From positions 1-64,000 of the forward strand of contig CAZMMQ010000014.1 in NCBI GenBank assembly GCA_964567435.1: a stretch of 64,000 nucleotides of DNA, written 5' to 3'. Source of the DNA: RFSX01 sp964567435 (GTDB lineage: Bacteria > Bacteroidota > Bacteroidia > Chitinophagales > Saprospiraceae). Shown in pieces: positions 25,299 through 35,100 of the stretch; the first letter of the stretch is position 1; every line of letters starts with the position of its first letter. The translations under genes and the position numbers were made by a program. The notes under the pieces were generated by a model. That model did no database searches. It was not told where the DNA came from and worked only from the letters and a program-made list of their open reading frames with translations.

Positions 25299-26058
25299 AT
25301 AAGTGGATTGTTTTTGCTTTATTGTTTTTTGCTGCAAATGCAGCGCCGAGTATACCTGCATCATTTTTGAGTGCTGCTGGAACGACATGGGCTAAATCAT
25401 TGAATCCATCCGAAAACAAATCGAACTTCTTACTAATGCCACCTCCGAGAATAATTAAATTAGGATAGAATAACCCATTTACATAACGAAGGTAATCACC
25501 TAATGCCTTGCCGTACTCCTCCCAAGAGAGATCTCTTCTTTTCCTTGCAGAGTTTGAGACAACTTTTTCTGCAATTTTACCCTTGAAATTGATTTGTCCT
25601 AATTCAGTGTTAGGCAATAGTTCACCATCCTTAAATACAGCGGAACCTATACCAGTACCTAGCGTCAATAAAATAACAGTGCCCGCAACACCTTTCCCTT
25701 TTCCATATCCCAACTCCGCTTGGCCTGCAGCATCTGCATCATTAAGAACTGGTGCTTCGACACCCAGTAACTCTGATAGTTTATCCACTATTGGATAATT
25801 TATCCAGTCCTTATCTATGTTACTTGCGGTAAGTGACTTTCCACCTTTAATCACAGATGGAAAGCCAATGCCAATTGGTTTTCCTTTCCATCCAAAGAAA
25901 TTGACTAGCTCTGTTACAACTTGTAAGATATCATCTACCTTTCCACCATCAGGCGTACTTATTTTATGTCTTTTCTGAAGTAATACACCTTTTTCAAGAT
26001 CTACTGGAGCTCCTTTGATGCCTGTAGCACCTACATCTATTCCTAGTGCTTTCTTCAT
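25297..26058 (-). CDS. ppgK: Polyphosphate glucokinase (ROK family)
   Basis: A 253-residue ROK-family kinase: phosphate-binding ALGIDVGATGIKGAPVDL (4-21), VLNDADAAGQAELGYG, LLTLGTGIGSAVFKDGELLPNTELGQINFKG, and SWEEYGKALGDYL. The NDADAAG and PNTELG phrases are those of strictly polyphosphate-dependent glucokinases, which phosphorylate glucose to glucose-6-phosphate using polyP (sometimes also ATP). The ROK zinc/Cys motif is absent, as in other PpgK. It is the first of several minus-strand genes here, followed by an unrelated terminator region; it is not in a sugar operon. Confidence 0.88.
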   Translation of the reverse strand: MKKALGIDVGATGIKGAPVDLEKGVLLQKRHKISTPDGGKVDDILQVVTELVNFFGWKGKPIGIGFPSVIKGGKSLTASNIDKDWINYPIVDKLSELLGVEAPVLNDADAAGQAELGYGKGKGVAGTVILLTLGTGIGSAVFKDGELLPNTELGQINFKGKIAEKVVSNSARKRRDLSWEEYGKALGDYLRYVNGLFYPNLIILGGGISKKFDLFSDGFNDLAHVVPAALKNDAGILGAAFAAKNNKAKTIHL

Positions 26059-26071
26059 GTTTCTCTTTTAA

Positions 26072-26947
26072 TTAATTCAATGATTTTGCTTCAAGGATAA
26101 GAATATCATCTATTGGTTTGTCCAAATTATCTGTTGCAGTTGCAGCAATTTTATCCAATACATCAAATCCATCAATCAGTCTGCCAAATACAGTGTACTC
26201 CCCATCCAATTGTGGGGCGCCTCCCAATTCTATATATTTCATGACTTGCTCTTCAGAGTAATCCATTGCAAGATTAGTCATTGTCTTTTCAAATTTCTGC
26301 TTTGTAAATGCTTGACCATCTACAATATAAAATTGAGAACCAGAAGAGCGCTTTTCTGGATTGACGTCATCTGGTAGTCTGGCGGCAGCCAAGGCACCTT
26401 TATAATGCAGTCGATCTGAACTTATTTCATGGGGTATGGAGGATGGATCCTCTTGCTTGACACCGCTATGGCGACTTTTGTTATCACCGCCTTGAATCAT
26501 AAAGCCATCGATCACGCGATGAAAATAGATGCCGTCATAATATCCTTGGTCCACTAGTCTAGTAAACTGTTGTAGATGTTCAGGTGTATTTTCATCTAAT
26601 TGCACTACCAAGTCACCCAGAGATGTTTTGATGAGTACCAGGCAATAGATAGAAGGCTCTATAATAACTTCCTGTTGTTGTCGAATAACCTGATTACCTA
26701 ATTGGGCTTCTAGCGTTATGGTATGGCGACCTGATTCATAGAAAGTGAAGTTTAAATCTGTATCAGTAGAAACTGGATTACCATTGATTTTCCAAACCTG
26801 GCTTGTGATATTTTCAGATTGATTTTCAAAGTGAATCTTAGCGGGTATCTTATACGTCACCTGTTGTTCACTTTGAATAAAAGTAACTAAAGGTGTTTTG
26901 CATTGCCAAAAAGCAATACAACTAATAAAGACTATGAAATACTTCAA
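26072..26947 (-). CDS. Cyclophilin-type peptidyl-prolyl isomerase lipoprotein with Ig-like N-terminal domain
   Basis: A 291-residue protein with a lipoprotein signal (FWQC, Cys16). Residues about 25-100 form a PKD/Ig-like domain (PAKIHFENQSENITSQVWKINGNPV ... YESGRHTITLEA). Residues about 105-288 are a cyclophilin domain: TPEHLQQFTRLVDQGYYDGIYFHRVIDGFMIQGGD, and GSQFYIVDG. It catalyses proline isomerisation of exported proteins. It lies 7 bp after a shorter cyclophilin lipoprotein on the same strand; they share an operon and probably arose by duplication. The PKD-like extension is uncommon. Confidence 0.9.
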   Translation of the reverse strand: MKYFIVFISCIAFWQCKTPLVTFIQSEQQVTYKIPAKIHFENQSENITSQVWKINGNPVSTDTDLNFTFYESGRHTITLEAQLGNQVIRQQQEVIIEPSIYCLVLIKTSLGDLVVQLDENTPEHLQQFTRLVDQGYYDGIYFHRVIDGFMIQGGDNKSRHSGVKQEDPSSIPHEISSDRLHYKGALAAARLPDDVNPEKRSSGSQFYIVDGQAFTKQKFEKTMTNLAMDYSEEQVMKYIELGGAPQLDGEYTVFGRLIDGFDVLDKIAATATDNLDKPIDDILILEAKSLN

Positions 26948-26954
26948 GAAAAAT

Positions 26955-27590
26955 TTACTTTTTTCTCACTTTCATCTTGACATCCTTAACAGGTCTGTCT
27001 CCAGGTGCAGTCTGAGTGGTTGCTATTTTATCTATCACTTCTAATCCTTCGACAACTTCACCAAATACAGTATAATCGCCATCCAAGAATATAGCGCCTC
27101 CATTTTGTTTGTAATTGGCTTTTTGCTCTTCTGTGTAAGTTATATTCTTTTGTGAGCCAGATCTTTGCAAATCCGTATCAGAAACTGGTTTGCCATGAAC
27201 GATGTAAAATTGTGAGCCAGAAGATCTTTTTTCTGGATTACTTGGTCCACCAGTTCGAGCTGCAGCCAATGCGCCTTTATAATGAGCAGCGCCTATTTCG
27301 GCAGGTATAGTATAGCCAGGACCTCCAGAACCTAGACGCTTATTAGCAGGCGCCCCTTTAGAATCAGGATCACCACCTTGAATCATAAATCCATTGATTA
27401 CTCTGTGGAATAGAAGATCATCATAGAATCCTTCTTTGACTAATTTTTTAAAATTATCTCTGTGCTGAGGTGTAGAATCATATAACTTGACAGTCATCGT
27501 ACCCATATCCGTCTCTATGAGAAATAATTCTTGCTTTGGTGAACAAGAATAAAGAAGGCTCATAGCGGCTATAATTAGTAATTGTTTCAT
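26955..27590 (-). CDS. Cyclophilin-type peptidyl-prolyl isomerase lipoprotein
   Basis: A 211-residue cyclophilin with lipoprotein signal (LYSC, Cys16). Signatures: TPQHRDNFKKLVKEGFYDDLLFHRVINGFMIQGGDPDSKG, GPGYTIPAEIG, KRSSGSQFYIVHG and DGDYTVFGEVVEGLEVIDKIA. The catalytic FHRV-Arg and FMIQGG are intact. It is expected to act on the periplasmic side of a membrane. Upstream of, and co-oriented with, the larger paralogue. Confidence 0.93.
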   Translation of the reverse strand: MKQLLIIAAMSLLYSCSPKQELFLIETDMGTMTVKLYDSTPQHRDNFKKLVKEGFYDDLLFHRVINGFMIQGGDPDSKGAPANKRLGSGGPGYTIPAEIGAAHYKGALAAARTGGPSNPEKRSSGSQFYIVHGKPVSDTDLQRSGSQKNITYTEEQKANYKQNGGAIFLDGDYTVFGEVVEGLEVIDKIATTQTAPGDRPVKDVKMKVRKK

Positions 27591-27611
27591 CGTAAGAATT
27601 TGATTGTGGGC

Positions 27612-27974
27612 TTATTCTTCTTGCCCTGTTTCGTTATCTAATTTTATAAAGTACTCCAAGATACTTGTCTTGAGTATAGTTTCTTGTTCTTTGACGCCTT
27701 TAACTTTGAAAGGTTTCTCTATTTCCCAATGTGGCCAGCCATCTTCATCTCGTCCAGCAAAGCTATAGTATCCTCTTTTTTCTAAAATCGAACAGGCTGC
27801 CACATGGATAAGATCTCTCTTTTCTTCCTTAGAAAAGCCTCTCACTCGACCATATTCCTGTACACCCACTAGAAATAGAATGCCCTTTAGATCAGGTAGC
27901 GTTGGCGAATTGGTTAATTTTTTCAGGCGATGCCTGAGTTGTAACCAATTAAAATCCAATTCCCATGTCTCCAT
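27612..27974 (-). CDS. Conserved small protein of unknown function
   Basis: A 120-residue soluble protein: METWELDFNWLQLRHRLKKLTNSPTLPDLKGILFLVGVQEYG..., with KEEKRDLIHVAACSILEKRGYY and a C-terminal PHWEIEKPF segment. The pattern (short, DLKGILFLVGVQE, ending in an acidic tail) matches small proteins conserved in Bacteroidota without an assigned function. A TAnnTTTG -7 box (minus strand, 27982-27989) lies only 7 bp upstream of the ATG, which implies a nearly leaderless transcript. It precedes the two cyclophilin genes and may be in their operon. Confidence 0.72.
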   Translation of the reverse strand: METWELDFNWLQLRHRLKKLTNSPTLPDLKGILFLVGVQEYGRVRGFSKEEKRDLIHVAACSILEKRGYYSFAGRDEDGWPHWEIEKPFKVKGVKEQETILKTSILEYFIKLDNETGQEE

Positions 27975-28077
27975 AGAGGTGCAAATATAGCAAGTTAGAA
28001 CCTAATCATATCGAGCTCGAGAAGACAACTATATCTCATGTTTTTCAGTATTAAATCATCTCAGAAAGAGAACGAGC

Positions 28078-28818
28078 CTATGACTTGCGTCCCTTCTTTT
28101 TTCCGTTAGTGAAGTGTTTAAGCATGATGATCTCCTTTTTCTTCAATGGACGACTCCATCCTCTTGGGAGATCTTTCTTGGTAAGGCCTGCAAAATATAC
28201 TCTATCCAATGCCACCACACTATAATTCAAATGCTCAAATATCCGTCTGATTATCCTGTTTTTCCCACTATGCAACTGTATGCCAATATGGGTAGGCGGC
28301 ATTTCCTGAATATAAGTAATGACATCTACTACAGCTTTGCCGTCTTCTAAGATCAGTCCTTTTTCTATTTTCAATAAGTCCTGTTCTTCTAAAGGGCGAT
28401 CAAGGATGGCTTGATAGATTTTTTTGACATTACTCGATGGATGAGAAAGTTTGTAAGTGAGGTCTCCGTCATTTGTCATAAGTAACAAACCCGTTGTATT
28501 CCTGTCTAAGCGTCCTATGGGAAAGAGCTTTGTGTTGGTTTTTTTACTTACGAGATCCCACACGGTTTTTCGACCTCTGTCATCGTCCATTGTAGTGATG
28601 ACATTTTTGGGTTTATTGAGTAGTAGGTAGATTTTCTTTGTGACAACCTTGACGGGTTTTCCATTATATTCTACAATATCATCTTCTCCTATCTCTATGG
28701 CAGGATTGATTTCTACAACGCCATTTACTTTTACCTGACCGGCTTTGACCAGCTCTCCTGCTTTACGTCTTGAGCAAATTCCAGCATGAGCAACGTATTT
28801 ATTGAGCCGCATTTTCAT
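28078..28818 (-). CDS. rluB: 23S rRNA pseudouridine synthase, RluB/RsuA family
   Basis: Start taken at ATG 28818 (MKMRLNKYVAHAGICSRRKAGELV), because the S4 RNA-binding domain begins there; the frame stays open far upstream only because it runs antiphase through the dnaB 3' end. After the S4 domain (residues 3-60) comes the RsuA/RluB catalytic core with FPIGRLDRNTTGLLLMTNDGDL (catalytic Asp in GRLD), YQAILDRPL, and the closing HSGKNRIIRRIFEHL. It converts one uridine of the large ribosomal RNA to pseudouridine; RluB (U2605) is the most likely type, but RluF/RsuA cannot be fully excluded. The start lies 6 bp after a TAnnTTTG box (28824-28831). Confidence 0.9.
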   Translation of the reverse strand: MKMRLNKYVAHAGICSRRKAGELVKAGQVKVNGVVEINPAIEIGEDDIVEYNGKPVKVVTKKIYLLLNKPKNVITTMDDDRGRKTVWDLVSKKTNTKLFPIGRLDRNTTGLLLMTNDGDLTYKLSHPSSNVKKIYQAILDRPLEEQDLLKIEKGLILEDGKAVVDVITYIQEMPPTHIGIQLHSGKNRIIRRIFEHLNYSVVALDRVYFAGLTKKDLPRGWSRPLKKKEIIMLKHFTNGKKKGRKS

Positions 28819-28873
28819 GGAGGCAAATTTACTTGAATTAATATAGATGAGTTGAGGAAGTGTATTAAGAGAT

Positions 28874-30382
28874 CTATTCGAATATATCTTCGTCGCTATC
28901 AAGATTGATAGCTGATGGTCTTGTGATAAATGCCCCACCTGTTGTATCTCTGAATATATCACTCCCCATTCCAGGCATATTTCGGAAGTCTGTATGCTGA
29001 TAATCCACAAACTTGACATTCTCTTTGATAAATTCCAGAGTGACGACACCTAGGCTACCATTTCTGTGCTTGGATATGATCACTTCAGCCGTGTTGGCAG
29101 GGGTGTCCATATTATCTGCTAACTCATAATAATCTGGTCGATAGATGAAGGTGACAATATCGGCATCCTGCTCTATTGCTCCTGATTCCCTCAAATCTGA
29201 AAGTTGAGGCTTCTTATCTCCACCTCTGGTCTCCACAGCCCGACTTAGTTGAGACAAGGCGATGACTGGAAGATCTAATTCTTTGGCCATGCCTTTTAGT
29301 GCTCTTGAAATACTTGATATTTCCTGCTCCCTGTTACCACGTTTGTTATTATCTCCAGCGCTCATTAGTTGAAGGTAATCTATGACAACCAATCCAATAC
29401 CATGATTTTGCTTGAGACGTCTGCACTTTGCTCGGAGTTCGAAAATATTGATTGCTGGGGTATCGTCAATGAAGATTGGCATTTCTGAGAGATGCTCTAC
29501 CGAATTCGCCAGTATGGGCCATTGGTCTGTTTTGAGGCTACCCTCTCTCAGTGTGGTGGCAGGAATCATAGAGTCCATAGATATAAGACGCTGTACCAAC
29601 TGCTCATTGGCCATCTCCAGTGAGAAGATGCCAACACCTGTACCTGCTTCTGCGGCATTGGCAGCCAAAGAGAGTGTAAATGCAGTCTTACCCATACCAG
29701 GTCTGGCGGCGATTATTATGAGGTCTGATCGCTGCCACCCATTTGTAATCTTATCCAGTTCTTTAAATCCAGTTGTGACACCGGTGAGTCCATCTTCTCG
29801 TTGACTCAATTTTTCTATATTTTTCTGTACCTCAGCAGCGACAGAACTAATTTTTTGAAATCCGGTATTGAGATTTTTGTCAGTAATATCAAATAGCTTC
29901 TGCTCTGCATCATCCAACATTTCTAGGACATCTTTCTGATCAGCAAAGGCATCACTAATCGTCAATGTGGAAATGTGTATGAGCTGACGCTGTATATATT
30001 TTTGGAGGACAATATGTGCATGGTATTCTATATTGGCAGCAGAACCAACCTTATTTGTTAGCCCCATAAGGTAGTTGACACCACCAATACCATCAAGCTT
30101 ACCTCTTTTCTTCAGCTCTTCATGGACAGTAAGTATATCTATGGGTTTTGAATTGGCAAAGAGGTCCATCATTACCTGATATATGTCCTGATGGGCTTGG
30201 AGATAGAACGTATCTGGTCTGAGTTTTTCTACGATGATAGAAAATGCCTCCTTATCTAACATTGAGGCACCCAAAACAACTTCTTCCAGATCTAAAGCTT
30301 GTGGCATTACTCTGCCATACATCAAGGAACTCAGGTTTTCTCCACTCTCTTTTCCACTCTTTTTTGCCATGTTCCTAACCAA
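28874..30382 (-). CDS. dnaB: Replicative DNA helicase DnaB
   Basis: A 502-residue hexameric helicase. The N-terminal domain (about 20-125) begins PQALDLEEVVLGASMLDKEAF; the RecA-like ATPase has the switch TGFKELDKITNGWQ, Walker A IIAARPGMGKTAFTLSLA (about 225-240), Walker B GLVVIDYLQLMSAG, the arginine region SRALKGMAKELDLPVIALSQLSRAVETR and DLRESGAIEQDADIVTFIYRP. An acidic C-terminal tail of about 50 residues follows. It unwinds DNA at the replication fork. An alternative start is Met5 (30370, MAKKSGK). The region upstream has several DnaA-box-like sites. Confidence 0.97.
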   Translation of the reverse strand: MVRNMAKKSGKESGENLSSLMYGRVMPQALDLEEVVLGASMLDKEAFSIIVEKLRPDTFYLQAHQDIYQVMMDLFANSKPIDILTVHEELKKRGKLDGIGGVNYLMGLTNKVGSAANIEYHAHIVLQKYIQRQLIHISTLTISDAFADQKDVLEMLDDAEQKLFDITDKNLNTGFQKISSVAAEVQKNIEKLSQREDGLTGVTTGFKELDKITNGWQRSDLIIIAARPGMGKTAFTLSLAANAAEAGTGVGIFSLEMANEQLVQRLISMDSMIPATTLREGSLKTDQWPILANSVEHLSEMPIFIDDTPAINIFELRAKCRRLKQNHGIGLVVIDYLQLMSAGDNNKRGNREQEISSISRALKGMAKELDLPVIALSQLSRAVETRGGDKKPQLSDLRESGAIEQDADIVTFIYRPDYYELADNMDTPANTAEVIISKHRNGSLGVVTLEFIKENVKFVDYQHTDFRNMPGMGSDIFRDTTGGAFITRPSAINLDSDEDIFE

Positions 30383-30703
30383 GAATTAAGTTGAATTTAA
30401 TAAATCACTAAGACTATAACTCATTACAAAATTTTATAATGTAATAGTCGAGGATTGCAAAGCTAGTTAAAATAAGACGATGCCCAACAAGGGATTTTTG
30501 GTCAGCCGAGAGGGTCATGTTAGGAGTGTTAGAAAGATTGTGAACTACAGAGCCCACACTGTTGAATCTTGGTGGATAAATTATTGAAAGCCTTTTCTAC
30601 CTGTTATCAAAGTGTTGATAATCAATAGGAAGAATAATAAAAAAGCCAGACCTTAGATGGTCTGGCTTCTGTGGATAATTATCTTTAATAAAACAGAATG
30701 CGG
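30383..30703. other. Intergenic region upstream of dnaB with DnaA-box-like sequences
   Basis: Three sites resembling the DnaA box in the same orientation: TGTGGATAA at 30670-30678 (exact TTATCCACA on the minus strand), TGTTGATAA at 30613-30621 and GGTGGATAA at 30571-30579 (one mismatch each). TTATCAA-AGTG-TTGATAA at 30604-30621 is also a perfect palindrome. The terminator of the next gene lies at 30639-30668. No RNA gene was seen. Confidence 0.45.
30639..30668 (-). terminator. Rho-independent terminator of the coiled-coil protein gene
   Basis: AAGCCAGACC (30643-30652) pairs perfectly with GGTCTGGCTT (30659-30668), followed on the minus strand by six T (30639-30644). Confidence 0.88.
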
Positions 30704-31363
30704 CTAGTTATTGCCGACATTATTCAGTTCAGTTGTTACATCTTCCACAACTCTTTTCTGTTTTTCTATCTCTATTTTTTTATCCTCTTGTTCTTGTAAG
30801 TTCTTCTCTATACCTTTCTCTGCTTCCGCAATTTTTTGCTTGTACTTTTCTATATCTTCGTGTAAGTCTTTGTTTTTCTTCTCGAGTTTCCCCAATTCCT
30901 TATTTCTGTCTTTTAGAACATTCTCTTGATCATTAAGGTGATTAGAAATAACTTTCCTTGTGACATTGTTTTGCACATGATTTAATCCTTCTCTAAGTCT
31001 CTGAGCTAATTCAGGCTCATTGTCAGAGCTAATAAACTTTGTGCCATCATCGAAGAAAACATAACTTCTTGTCATGCCTTTGCCTTCTTCAATTTTGAAA
31101 TAGATATTTGTAGGTCCAGATATGCCAGGCACCTCGCATTGAAGGCAGTTCCATTCATTGGCCTTTTTATTACGTTTCACTTTGCCGTAATCATTAATGG
31201 CGTCTTCTAGAATTTTATTCACCATCTTCTTATCAGCCCCCTCATGCTCAATTACAAACGCATTTTGAGAACCTAAACTTAGTGGTGTAGATGCTTCTGA
31301 AATTTGTGCAGAAGCAAATATGCTAAAGGTTAAAAAGGTAAAAAGTGTAAGTACTTGTTTCAT
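30704..31363 (-). CDS. Exported protein with C-terminal coiled coil
   Basis: Start taken at ATG 31363, which gives a signal peptide (MKQVLTLFTFLTFSIFASAQ); the frame is open upstream to 31420 but without protein-like content. The mature N-terminal part (about 20-125) is a small globular domain with the paired cysteines NCLQCEVPG; the last 80 residues (NVLKDRNKELGKLEKKNKDLHEDIEKY...) form a long charged coiled coil. No family is recognised. It is probably an envelope structural or scaffold protein. Confidence 0.75.
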   Translation of the reverse strand: MKQVLTLFTFLTFSIFASAQISEASTPLSLGSQNAFVIEHEGADKKMVNKILEDAINDYGKVKRNKKANEWNCLQCEVPGISGPTNIYFKIEEGKGMTRSYVFFDDGTKFISSDNEPELAQRLREGLNHVQNNVTRKVISNHLNDQENVLKDRNKELGKLEKKNKDLHEDIEKYKQKIAEAEKGIEKNLQEQEDKKIEIEKQKRVVEDVTTELNNVGNN

Positions 31364-31479
31364 TGTTTTGTGATTTGATAATACAATTACTGAGTCAAAT
31401 AGGAATTGGATCATTTGCAATTTAATATATTTAAAAATAGGTAAATATTAAGGGACTGTTAATCGCACACTACATTAAT

Positions 31480-31506
31480 AAAAGAAGGGCTCCCTAAAGA
31501 GCCCTT
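31480..31506 (-). terminator. Rho-independent terminator of the Arg/Tyr-rich protein gene
   Basis: AAGGGCTC (31485-31492) pairs with GAGCCCTT (31499-31506) across 6 nt; on the minus strand TCTTTTATT follows. Confidence 0.75.
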
Positions 31507-31532
31507 TCTACTTTCATCCTTATCATACCTCT

Positions 31533-31913
31533 CTAGTATCTGCAGCCTCTGTATACTCTCGAGCTGACTCTTCTTGAAGGTCTATAGGTATAGTTTCTAT
31601 TACTTCTTCTATAAGTGCTTCTGCCTATATATGGGCTATAGATTTGGGAGATTTTATACTCAAGATCTCTGATGTATCTGGCTTCCCGTCTACTGATGTA
31701 CCCATCTCTCAATGCACTGTAACGGTAGTCACTTAATTGATATCTGTATCTGTCTGCTCTTCTGCGTTCAGATCGGGTGAGTCGTGAATAATAATCGCCA
31801 TAATCACTCCTTTCAATAACATAGTCAGTATCATCATAATCTGCTACGTAAGTCTGACTGCTGAGGTACGTGGATGTTCCTAGGAACATCATTAGAATTA
31901 GTATCCGTGTCAT
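31533..31913 (-). CDS. Small exported Arg/Tyr-rich protein
   Basis: Start taken at ATG 31913 (MTRILILMMFLGTSTYLSSQ, a good signal peptide) rather than the upstream GTC-side extension to 31955. The mature protein of about 105 residues is dominated by Arg, Tyr and Ser (DYYSRLTRSERRRADRYRYQ, RRSNRNYTYRPSRRVSSRVY) and ends in CRY. It is strongly basic, so it could bind nucleic acid, polysaccharide or acidic envelope polymers. No family recognised. Confidence 0.7.
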   Translation of the reverse strand: MTRILILMMFLGTSTYLSSQTYVADYDDTDYVIERSDYGDYYSRLTRSERRRADRYRYQLSDYRYSALRDGYISRREARYIRDLEYKISQIYSPYIGRSTYRRSNRNYTYRPSRRVSSRVYRGCRY

Positions 31914-32049
31914 AATTGTCGTTTTAAAGGTTCCTGGCCTAAACCAGCTGTCCAATATGGACGGGTTATACTATAACCATCAACTGCAATATGATCTGAT
32001 TTTATCCCATAACTGTCTGATTAACATCAGATTAACCGATATTTTAATA

Positions 32050-32068
32050 TTAACATTTAGAATGTTAA
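32050..32068. promoter_or_regulatory. Palindrome in the divergent intergenic region
   Basis: TTAACATT-TAG-AATGTTAA, a perfect 8-3-8 palindrome, midway between the Arg/Tyr-rich protein gene and the helicase gene. Related half-sites (GATTAACATCAGATTAAC, TTAAATGTTAA) flank it. It could be an operator for either gene. Confidence 0.35.
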
Positions 32069-32181
32069 GGATAGACTTAAATGTTAAAATTTAATTGATT
32101 TTGAATCTTATCAAGAAGGTGTTAGTATCTCCTCTTACTTGAATGCATGTATGCTGCACGAAGGCAGCTATATTTAAGCCA

Positions 32182-35100
32182 ATGACTGATACTGCAACAA
32201 GAGATAAATACCTTAAAGCCTTTAATGGGGCTTATCAAACACTGAATACTAACCAGAGAGCTGCCGTAGATGCAGTGGATGGTGCTGTATTGGTCAATGC
32301 CGGACCTGGAACAGGCAAAACACAAATATTAGCGACCAGAATTGGTAATATTCTCAGAACACAAGATGTCGCCCCTTATAATATACTTTGTTTGACTTAT
32401 ACAGAGGCGGCAACCATCGCTATGCGAAAGCGACTAACACAGTTTATAGGACCAACCGCACATCAGATTCATATCCATACATTCCATGGTTTCTGTAATC
32501 AAGTGATACAAGATAACCTGGACATTTTTGGCAAGTACAAGCAGTTGGAACCGATTACCGATTTGGAAATTGTCGATGTGCTTAGAGCCTTGTTAGATAA
32601 TCTACCAGAGGGCAATCCACTTAAGCGCCACAAACATGACAGATATTATGAAGTTGATAGATTGAAGAATTTGTATCAAATGATTAAGCGGGAGAATCTC
32701 CAACCCGATGCTATGTTAAAAGACATACAAGGATACTTCGATGGTCTTTCTGAGAATCCAAACTACATTTATAAGAGGAAAACGACTGATAAGAAAACAG
32801 GTAAGGTATATAGTAAAGGGGATGTCAAAGAGAAAGATGTTGCTAAAGAAATAGCCAAATACAGGGAGTTAATTGCTGCCATAGAGCAGTTTGAGTACTT
32901 TAAAGAATTGATGAGTAAGGCCGAACGCTATGACTATGCAGACATGATTCTATGGGTAATCAAGCATTTTCAAGAAGACGAAAATCTCTTACTGAAGTAT
33001 CAAGAACGCTATCAGTATTTTCTGATAGATGAATATCAAGACACCAATGGATCACAGAATGAGATCTTGCAACTTCTGATTTCTTATTGGGATAATCCAA
33101 ATGTATTTGTCGTAGGTGATGATGACCAAGCCATCTTTAAATTTCAGGGTGCCAATTTGGGCAATATTCTCGATTTTGAAAAAGCACATCAGCCTCAAAC
33201 TATTATACTGGAGGAAAACTACAGATCTAACCAACATATTCTTGACAGGGCAAAAGAACTCATCAGTTCTAATCAGGAAAGAATGGTAGTTCAGATAGAG
33301 GGATTATCTAAGAACCTGATTGCCTCGGGAAAGGACAAGTCCGACAACACCTTGCCTCAGATTAGAGAGTACGACAAGATCTCCCATGAGATAGCTGATT
33401 TAGTGAAAACTATAAAGGCGCAGTATGAGGCTGACCCTGCCTCACTCAAGGAGACTGCTATAATCTACAGAAAACATCGTCAGGTAGAAGAGATTGTTTC
33501 CGTCATGGAAAAACTGAATATCCCTCTCAATATAAAGAAGAGAGTAGATGTATTGAAACTACCACTTACAAAGAATCTGATATCTATTCTAAGTTATCTC
33601 CAAGAAGAAATGCATCTCTATGGGTATGGACAGCATCGACTTTTTGAAATCCTGCACTATAAGCACTTTGGTAATGACCCCTTAGATATAGGGAAACTGG
33701 CATTGTATTGTCAAAAGAAAATCCAATCTAAGGAAAACTCAAAAGTTGAAAAATCAGAAGGTACCTATCCTAAATGGCGCGAAGTGATTGCTGATCCAAC
33801 AACGCTTACACAACTAGGATTAAATAATGAGGAATCTATTCTGAGAACGTCTGCCTTTTTAGAAAGACTATTGACGGAAGTACCTTCAGTAACTATTCAG
33901 ACACTTTTTGAGATTATACTTAATGATAGTGGGTTGCTCTCACAAATTATGAAGGCCCCAGACAAGGCATGGCAGTTGCAAATCGTCACTACTTTTTTCA
34001 ACCTTATCAAAAAGGAATCAGCAAAGAATCCAGATATGGATATCAAGCAGCTGATCATGATGATTAAGAAAATGGAAGAGTCCAATATTGCCCTTCCTAT
34101 CAATAAGACGATTACTTCTGAAAATGGACTTAACTTTCTCACAGCCCATTCAGCCAAAGGGCTTGAGTTTCAGAAGGTCTATATGATTGGCTGTATTCAA
34201 AATATCTGGGATAACGTACGCAACTTTAGAAATAAGCAGTATTCCGTCCCTCCGATTATCAATGCAGATAGTGAAAACAACATAGAGGATGAGCGCCGAT
34301 TATTTTTTGTTGCTATGACGAGAGCTAAGACGGATTTGATTCTTACGTATTCTAATGCTGATATAGAAGGCAAAGAATTAGCTACCAGCCAATTTATAGA
34401 TGAAATAAAACGAACGGATAGTGTCGAGCATCTAAAGATAGAGGTAGAAGAAGAAGATGTATTTGATTTTTATCTTAAACTAGTTCAGAGACAAGTCAAG
34501 CAAATTCCACTTATAGAAAAAGATCTTATAGACAACTGGCTGGACGGGTATAAATTATCCGTTACACATCTCAATAAGTATCTGCGATGTCCATTGAGAT
34601 TCTATTTCGAATCTATTCTCAAAGTGCCAAGTGCTAGAAATGCCTTTACGGGATTTGGTACAGCGATGCATCATGCACTCAACAAGTTCTTTGAGACAAT
34701 CAAAGAATCTGACAAGCAAAAAATCGATAGGCTTTTATTCTTCTTTGAAGAAAGCATGCTCCGTCACAAGTCACACTTCACGACGGAGGAATATGACAAC
34801 TTTGTTATCCATGGTAAGCAAGCCCTCACCACCCTGCATTCTGCCCAGCTTAATGAATGGTTACAGGTGCCTAATTACAAACTAGAAGCAGAATTATCTA
34901 ATGCAGTGTATAAAGGCATTCCCCTTACAGGATTTATAGATAAGGTAGAAATATATAAAGACCATGTCCATGTCGTAGACTATAAGACCGGCAAGTATAA
35001 GTCAGAAAAACTCCGACATCCTAAGGGAGAAGACGAGTCTGGTGGAGATTATTGGCGTCAACTAGTCTTCTATAAAATGTTGATTGATAGTGATAAAAAA

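Noticed and set aside
28819..29049. An N-terminal extension of the pseudouridine synthase
   Set aside because: The extra 77 residues are antiphase to the dnaB 3' end and the S4 domain starts at 28818.
29412..29804. A 130-codon frame opposite dnaB
   Set aside because: It overlaps the Walker A and B region of dnaB on the other strand and is a coding shadow.
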